Positions 57,007 through 64,000 of a stretch of 64,000 bases of DNA are shown here, one piece after another. This DNA comes from Hyphodiscus hymeniophilus. Taxonomy: Eukaryota > Ascomycota > Leotiomycetes > Helotiales > Hyphodiscaceae. Position 1 is the first letter of the stretch. Each line of letters starts with the position of its first letter. The position numbers and the translations under genes are program-made. The notes under the pieces were generated by a model that was not told the origin of the DNA, made no database searches, and worked only from the letters and a program-made list of their open reading frames with translations. The stretch is from contig VNKQ01000006.1 in NCBI GenBank assembly GCA_016508695.1, positions 1,178,001-1,242,000 on the forward strand. Direction: 5' to 3'.

Positions 57007-58235
57007 GAGGGCGTTTATAACCGCCTAGTGCACCATAGCATAGCAGAAGAGCCTTGTAAGCATCTGAAGAGGCTTACTCTGGATATCCTAAAGCACGAAG
57101 CACAACACTTCGATTCTTCCACGTCGTTAGGTCGTATGCTAAGCGTCTAATACGTTGTGTAAGAGCTGCAAGGAGAAGGCTAAGTTGCTCAAGAATCTAG
57201 AATGGTCAGTGGCGCATTTCCGAATTTGGCCGTCTTGTGCTCCTCACCTGTGGTTTGAATACTTCTATTTTGGTGATAGAAGTAGGCCTCCACTGGGCGG
57301 TATTGAATGATTTATCCATTTTTGGGTTTAATGTTGTGTAATATTATGTGGCAGGACCGATTCTTTTGGGTATCAATGCCAGCTTCCAAAATGCGATCGT
57401 GGTTAACGTTGAGAAGATATTCGTTGTGGAAATATACTTGCAAAACAGTGTTGAAGCAGCAAGCGCGGAAGGAGCCTCACACTCTCCTTCCAACTTGCAT
57501 ACTGGCGAAGCACCAGAGGTGACAAGTACTTTTTTCGGACTGCCTCCAATCTTTCGAGATGACTTGGCCACACACCGGAAGGACGTAAATAGCCTTCGTC
57601 TCCGTCTTTCCCACGGCCTTAAGTCCGCATGATTGCCAAGTCACGCATAACTGGAAGGCACACTTGAATGCCCAAAGGTCACTCCATCACCTCCACTTCA
57701 ACTCATCAGCCCATGGTCCGTCCGAACTGGGCCGTCACAGCTTACCAACGCAAATGATTCCAGGAACACTTCCGACTTCTGGTCCGCTCGAATGCGTGTA
57801 GCAAATATCAACCTTGAGCTTTGAGGGCATATTTCGTGACAATTGCCGCGTTCCGGCTCTTCGTCCAACTTTTTCTTATGCTCGAGCATGTTGACATCGC
57901 CTTTGGCTGTCCGAACACAGTGACATGATCGCTCCGTGAGTAAACAATAACGAGCTCTAGATGACATGGTCAAATCTCTCAGTCTCTTCCTCCTCTGCCT
58001 GACATCTTGGTTGCCATTTTCCAAGCTACCTGCCAAGGAGATCCAAGCAGCTTGACACTGGAGCCTCGCTTCACCATCGTAACTCTTTATCAGCAGCCTG
58101 GGATGCCACGTAGCCAACGCTTCGAGTCGGACAGCAAATATCATCGCTCCAGTCCGCAGCCGAATATCAAGACGAGCCGAGACCTTGCACATCGCCAACC
58201 CATGAGCAAATTTTCAATTATGTATGATCTTTATG
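57007..58235. other. Gene-poor stretch
   Basis: About 1.2 kb. A 166-residue minus-strand frame (57698-58198) is open but its composition is not protein-like and no motif is visible. Nothing else recognised. Confidence 0.45.
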
Positions 58236-59112
58236 CTACACACCATCTTGTCCTTTCTCTTCTCCCCACCTAATCCGCTCCCCATGCCTACTCTTGAGCA
58301 GTCCCTCCTCAGCCCTCCCATCCTCTTCGATCTCCTCCTGACTCAATCCGTTACAAGCCCAAATCCTCTCAACGCACAACTCAAAGGGGCCCGGGACCCT
58401 GTCAATCAACCCCACACCCACCGTTCTAACCTTCTGTCTCAGCAACTCCGTCTGCGGTTCAATCACAACCCCATGATTCGTCCGCACAAACTCATTCCAC
58501 TTGATTAACACCGTCTCCCACTCGCCCGGCCGTCTCGCATAGAGTCTATGTTGATGTAGATCTGTAGGCACTATACTTTCCGTCTGGACATTTACAAAGT
58601 ATTTCCTGCCATCACTCTTTATACGCAAGGCCAGGAAAGCGTACGGGTCTATATCCCAGAGGGATTTTCCAAAGACAGTTGGCGGACGATCATGTGTGCG
58701 GAAAGCGGCGTAACCTGTGCGCTGGACTTGTGGCTTGTTGGCTGGAAGCTCGATGGAGATGCTGCCGTGGAATCTGATATGTCCGGCGGGGTTTGAGGTC
58801 GGAGAAGGAGGGGAGGAAGGGTTCGGAGGGATGAAGTCGAGGGAAGCGCGTGAGAAGCCGCCCACGTTGGCATCGGACATGAGCTTGCATGTTTGAGGGG
58901 AGGAGGGATCGTGGAAGGTCGTCAGGATATAGGGTGTTGTTGCGGAGCGTGTGCCTTCTGCTTTTAATGCTGAAGGAGAGAAGTTAGATATTGTATTGCT
59001 TGAGGGAGGAGCTCAGAGGGATGGAGGAGGTACCTATATTTGAAAGTCGCTTGAATTCATCCAGACTCCGGCCAAAGAAGCCCTTTGACAGTAGGTTCGG
59101 CGTGACTCTCAT
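58236..59112 (-). CDS. CIA30: CIA30/NDUFAF1 complex I assembly factor
   Basis: Two exons (59034-59112, 58236-58969) give 270 residues, the usual length for fungal CIA30. Exon 1 codes MRVTPNLLSKGFFGRSLDEF; exon 2 continues with the family core: CKLMSDANVGGFSRASLDF, GHIRFHGSISIELP, GYAAFRTHDRPPTVFGKSLW, KYFVNVQTESIVPTDLHQHR and GVGLIDRVPGPFELCVERI. This is the CIA30 galactose-binding-like beta fold. In Neurospora, CIA30 associates transiently with the membrane-arm intermediate of mitochondrial complex I during assembly. The N-terminus is basic with few acidic residues, consistent with mitochondrial import. The phase-1 intron is 64 nt. Confidence 0.95.
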
Positions 59113-61183
59113 TGTAAATGTGATTGTGATTGGCTGTGAAGACGTCCTCCAGAACTCGAGGCGGCGGAGGAGGCTGAAGGCAAAGACGCTCGGATCACCA
59201 TCATCCAGCTTGGGGATAGCGGCGGGAGTAGCCTTACGCTAACAGGTCCTGGCAACGTCGTTCGAGGAAGGAGCGAAAGCCTTTTGTGTTTATGTAGTTG
59301 GGGACGATCAATGAGAAAGAAAGGAAGCTGCCAGGACAGTGAATCCCTCTGCTAGATCGGCAGAGACAGTTGCCAGCTATGTCTCTGTATGCAATAATCC
59401 CAGTCGATGAACTCTCACAATTCCTGTCAAGTCTTTGTTGACAACAATGGTCGCGCCGTATGGAGGCTTGCTGGAGGTCTGATGGAGCTGTTGGCAAAGC
59501 TGCCGATTGCTTAGTTAGGCAGGACCCTTCCTATTGTTTCTGCTTGCGCTGCTGCGTTTTATCGCGATTATTTGTTTCTCGTGAAACGTTTGTCGTGACT
59601 GGGATATAGTCTTATCGATTTCCAGTTCCTGTTCTGAGTTGCGGCATGATGTGACCTGCCCATTGCAAGTCATGAAGACATCACCAGTCTCTCGAGCTCG
59701 CGACGCAAACCAGGGAGACTGGAGTCTGAAGGGGAGCCTGGCGCAAAGACGGGTCGAATATGTATTTCTTGGAAGTCATTATTTGTCTGGGAAAAGCTGT
59801 GTCTCGATAGAAGACCTGGGAAAGTGCTCCCCGATGGCTTGGACGAACAGTTCTGAGTGGCCACAATTGTTTTGGACCCTTTCCTCCGTTCCATAGTCCT
59901 GTTGTGGATGTGACTGCTTGTGATAAACCACACTGAATCAAGACTGCATCTAAATGCTCCTATAGTCAGCCAGTCGATCATCTTAGACAGCGAGGTTGGG
60001 GCAGGCAGCTTTGCTATGCCTCTCACCTCTTGAACACTGTGCCTGCTACCAATGCCAACACTTCAAGGAAGACGATGAATCAAATTGTCGTACTGTTTTC
60101 TTTGAATCAAGAGGGGAGCGGGAGCCATTGTAAAGAGCATGAGTAATCAAGAATCTATCTTCTGGTTGATACAAAGTACAGTTCAAGTCCTCCTCCTCTT
60201 CCTCTACATCTCAAACTCCTCTCCCTCCAAGATGTTTGCGCTGTTTGCCCTGTTTGCTCTGTCTGCAAAAAATAAAGATGCCCTTCACAGCCGTAAACAA
60301 TGGCTGTAAGCTAGCAGCTGTGGTCTAGTCCCTTTTGACCGGGGTGCTCATGTCGAGGAGGGTGTTCCCAAAGACCTTCAACGGGCCGCATTAATGCTCA
60401 ACGAAATCCAAAATTTACCACGGCAAGACCCTCTCGGTGGCACCGTCGAGGGCTTCGAGAGCGTGCAAGTTTGGAAAAATTCTACGGTCAAGTTGTCTGG
60501 ATATTCATTGATGAAGCTCGCAAGGCTGTGTTGCTGCCGTATCCTGCGCTAAGGCGGACCCACACGGATCTGGCTGGTGACACATCTCCGAGGCGACGAG
60601 AAGGGCGCTCAAGGCTGCTCCATGGCGATGTCTGGCGGATGTAGTCGGGCATGTAGCTCTGCTCCATGTCGATGAATGAGATCAGAATGGAATGCGCAGT
60701 ATATACAACAATAACGGACGGAATTCATGGATCTCAAGTGCACAAATTATATTAGAGTATATATCCTGATCATATACCAATTTCTGGGTACACATTCGCT
60801 GCGTGTAAGCCCGGTTTGCCAGGATACAATTGCGAATACTTGGAGTTGGATGTAGCACGGACTGAGCGTCCGCGATATCCGCCCCACGATCTCTCGCATC
60901 GTTGAAGAGCTCCCCTCATCAAATCCTCCCCCTCCGCACTTCTCCCTCTGCGGTTTACTAGTGCCAAACCCCGCCATCGGTTTCCTCGAGCATTTCTATA
61001 AGAGAACCCTTCCTTTCCACCCTCATTCCTTCTCTTTTTCCCTTCCCTCTCATACAACAACACTTTCGTTTCCCAATCTCTCGAACTCCCAAGTTCACGC
61101 TCTTTCCAGCACACAGCTCAACAGCACTTCAATCAATCATACACTCTCTACATACACTCATCCAACTCAAACATTCCTTCAAC
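59113..61183. other. 2.1 kb promoter/leader stretch
   Basis: The stretch lies between the divergent CIA30 and RRM genes. No gene is supported. It contains a TGTTTGC/TCTGT repetitive patch at about 60,236-60,268; the last 200 bp before the ATG at 61184 are strongly CT-rich, typical of a highly expressed fungal gene leader. Confidence 0.5.
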
Positions 61184-64000
61184 ATGTCTTCCCCATCATC
61201 TGCCAACCACATCGAGCAGTCGCCTGCCAGCATTAATGCCGCCAGCGAGCCTCAAACCCCTGGTGGTAAGTCCCTCCCCCATGCTAACTGCCTGCTTTGC
61301 TGTACTTTGCCTTCTGTTTGTCGCTTCTTCATTTCGTTCACGTTGTATCGCGTTGTCTTCCATGTTCTGCTTCATCTTCCTCGCGCGGCCTGCATCTGTT
61401 TCGCTTTCGTCATGGGTTTCATCATCCTCACCACGCGTCTTCGAGGTAGTTACCTTGGACTTGTCTTTGCTCTGTCTTCATCATGGATCAGTGTCACTAA
61501 GATGGACCTTCATCTTCAATACATCAAGTCATCATTTCTTTCCTTCATCAATGTTCACTGCAATGGACTTCATCATCATCGTCATCATCATCATCCTTGT
61601 CGGCATTTCTTGCGTTCGTCACCTCTACCTTCATCAGCCTCGTCTCCTTCAATCCATCACATCATCATCACTTGATCGAACCTCAGTTGGGTCGTCGCCT
61701 TCACATTTGACCTACATCCTTACAAATGTTCAGTCGCCATCTTGCATCGTTACTCTTCTACTATGTCTTACTTTAAACCCTTTTGTCCGCACATATATCT
61801 TTGGCTGATACTCATCCTTCTTCATGGTCAAGGTTTATCTTGAAGGATCACTGAGTCTGCATTTCATCCGTTGCTGACTTCGACAATTCTCTAATCTCAT
61901 CAAGGTCTGAATAGCTTCAGTACCTTTGCAATCTACTCTGGCACTTGGCCAATTACCCTTTCACATCTTCATCCCAATTCTGCGATCATTGTCTTCCTCT
62001 TATCTCGTCATTTGCTGATATCTTCATTCTCAGATGCCGTCCTTGCCAACATTGTTGGTCAACTTTCGTTGAACGGTGATGAGCAGGCCATCAACGTCAC
62101 TACTGGCGCTTCTGGTACCTATGCCAGCGTCGCCACTGTTTCGAAGACAGGCTACACTCCATCCACTGAGCGGTAAAGTGATCCGATCAATCTCACAACT
62201 CTTTTTCTAATCTGTGCTCAGTTACACACCTCCTTTCAACCGTCCTTTCGCTGGTCGTGTCGAAAATGACGATGTCTTCCAGGATGATGTCTACCAGGCC
62301 ACCACCCCATCTCGTCGTTCGGCCTTTTCTGCAACTCCATCCGGAGGAAGCAACGATCGCCGAGAGATCATCAAACGCAGCAAGAACTGGCGCTCTGGTT
62401 CCAGCAGCGATAGTGATGACGAGTCTGTTGGTTTCTCACCAGCTCTCAACCGTGGCACTGCTCGCAGACTTTCATTCGGCGGCAATACCCCGATGGTCGT
62501 TCGTGCCGATGAAGCTCAGGGAGTTTACCCACCATCTTGCTGCGTTTTCGTTGCCAAGTAAGTCCTTCTACACCATTGGTCGGCATTTGCTAATTTTCAA
62601 AGCCTTCTTCAAACTGAGGGTGAGGAAACTCTTCAGATGGCCGTTACTCAAGTCTTCCGTGAATTCGGTCCGGTCTTCGTTAAGATTCGTCGCGATGCTA
62701 AGCAGATGCCATTCGCTTTCTGCCAGTACACTGTGAGTACTCTGATCTCTGTTCAGAACTTTGCTGACCGGAGTCTTAGACATCTGAGCACGCTGATCGA
62801 GCTATCAAGGAGGGTCGTGGTCGTTTGATCAAGGGTCGTCCATGCCGCTGTGAGAAAGCCAAGGCTCATCGTGAGTTTCCCCTTCCCCACGTTTGTCAGA
62901 TGACTAACCTTCTCCAGGTCTCTTCTTCGTTGAACGCAAGTTTGGTCCTGTCCCCACTCCCACGGAGGTTCGCCACCTTCTTGATACATATGGCGAGATT
63001 GAATTCTGCTACACCGCTTCCCACGTTGAGCGTACTGCTCTCAACCTCAACGAGGGTGTTATTCTTCAATTCAAGCTGTATGACGATGGTCAGAATGCTC
63101 AATCTGTAAATTCTTTCCTTTTGGTTCTTCTCACGATCAAGCTGATACTTCACAGGCGTTCCGCAACCACGATATGTGGAAGTTGGTTGCCATTGCTGGT
63201 ATGAACTCTTCGGCCCGTGGTGCCATCAACGTTCGCAATCTGATTGCTACCGATACTGCCCGTGCCTACTTGTCTCGATACGAGACCGACAGACGTTCAA
63301 TCTTCGTTGGCAATCTTCCTGCTGGCGTAACCGAAGACAGCATCAAGAAGCTCTTCGAGCCGTATGGCAGTATTGAGGAGATTCTTCTTCGTGAGACTTC
63401 CTCCAAGTTTGAGCGTAAGTTCAACTCTTCCCCCATGGAGAACGTCTTCTAACTTTGAACACAGCTTTTGATCGCGTTTACTTCGCATTCATCCAATTCG
63501 AGTCTGTCATGGCTGTCTCCAGCATTCTCGCCGTCAAGGTGTGTATTTGTCATCCAAGACAAGCTGCTTTTACTGATCATTCTCAGACTGGATTTGTCCT
63601 CGAGGGCAGATCTCTTCGCATCTCTCAGAAAGATTCTGAGAATGGTGGCCCAAAACGCACTACTCGTAGCAGCCTCGCAACTCAATCTGGTTCAAGCTCC
63701 TACGCTTATCCGTCGCCAGCTTCAGCTACCCATTCACCTCCTGCTCATGGCTCTGCTGCCTCTCCCATGTCCATGGCTCCTCCGGCTTACGGTGCTTCTC
63801 CATACGCTTGGGCACCATACGGTAGTCCTTGCAATTACTACCCTGGCAACGTCTACTCTGATGGTCAGCACTTTTTTCAGCCTCCGTCCTACCCCGCTTA
63901 CTATTCCTACCCTGCCAGCCCGGCCTACAACACCACCTCGCCCACCACAGCTCAAGCCTACCCTGGCAGCCCGGCCTACAACACCACCGCACCCACCACT
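61184..64000 (+). CDS. RRM-domain RNA-binding protein with long first intron, 3' truncated by window edge
   Basis: Nine exons are visible: 61184-61265, 62034-62172, 62222-62557, 62603-62732, 62780-62870, 62918-63105, 63156-63414, 63465-63538 and 63587 to the window end. All junctions are in frame (471 residues so far). An RRM near residues 170-260 has CVFVANLLQTEGEETLQ and FAFCQYTTSEHADRAI. A degenerate RRM-like segment follows (LFFVERKFGPVPTPTEVRHLL). A clear C-terminal RRM has RNP2 SIFVGNLP and RNP1-like RVYFAFIQF, with GSIEEILL between. A Ser/Pro/Tyr-rich tail begins after SLRISQKD, with a 17-residue period repeat (SPAYNTT). It should bind single-stranded RNA. Intron 1 is 768 nt, unlike the others (45-50 nt). 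Confidence 0.93.
63906..63988 (+). repeat. Direct repeat in the RRM gene tail (51-bp period)
   Basis: Two 32-bp near-identical segments at 63906-63937 and 63957-63988, 51 bp (17 codons) apart, both encoding YP(A/G)SPAYNTT. The array continues beyond the window edge. Confidence 0.85.

Noticed and set aside
57698..58198. 166-residue minus-strand frame
   Set aside because: Composition is not protein-like (many Arg/Cys/His in no pattern) and no domain or splice context supports it.
61236..61808. 190-residue plus-strand frame inside intron 1 of the RRM gene
   Set aside because: Its sequence reads as translated CT-rich intron (Ser/Leu/His runs); splicing from 61265 to 62034 gives a normal protein instead.

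Overview
The window looks like a chromosomal segment of a filamentous ascomycete (Pezizomycotina, possibly Leotiomycetes; the class is inferred only from overall protein character). Genes are monocistronic on both strands. Most are split by 45-80 nt introns with GTRNGT donors, CTRAY-type branch sites and CAG/TAG acceptors. The content is typically fungal: a DUF6594 membrane protein, a sugar-porter MFS transporter, TauD-type oxygenase, GFA/CENP-V protein, GPI-anchored Ser/Thr-rich wall protein, Rgd1-type F-BAR/RhoGAP, LAM-type GRAM-VASt protein and CIA30. No rRNA, tRNA, CRISPR array or intact transposon was recognised. I read the exon-intron models by hand; nearly every multi-exon model below closes in frame at all junctions.

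Bases 1 to about 28,100 are accessory in character: gene-sparse, with long intergenic stretches. In order they hold the 3' end of a possible transcription factor, an SDR oxidoreductase, two hypothetical proteins, a stop-interrupted reading frame, a DUF6594 protein, an intracellular beta-lactamase-fold hydrolase, and a 3.6 kb gene-poor stretch with a 21-bp tandem repeat. Next comes a divergent pair of sugar-porter transporter and TauD-like dioxygenase. It is followed by an intragenically duplicated 133-residue protein ending in the peroxisomal signal SKL, a MetE-like protein with a 21-nt microexon, a double-domain GFA protein and a GPI-anchored wall protein.

Bases 28,900 to 64,000 are dense and mostly housekeeping: BUD13 (splicing), TFIIF alpha/TFG1 (transcription), a Cid-type nucleotidyltransferase, an OTU-like protein lacking its catalytic Cys, a LAM-type sterol-transfer protein, an MIT-like/coiled-coil protein (possible Atg38/NRBF2 relative), a small methyltransferase, an adenosine/adenine deaminase family enzyme, RGD1, a broken TPR-SET-MYND gene, CIA30 (complex I assembly) and an RRM protein running off the right edge. 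Several adjacent genes are head-to-head (TFG1/nucleotidyltransferase, LAM/MIT-coiled-coil, MFS/TauD) and may share promoters.

The most noteworthy items are the SKL-ending duplicated protein, the predicted pseudo-OTU protein, the nucleotidyltransferase whose catalytic motifs are about 440 residues apart, the frameshifted SET-MYND gene, and the 30-bp-period repeat in the MFS/TauD divergent promoter.
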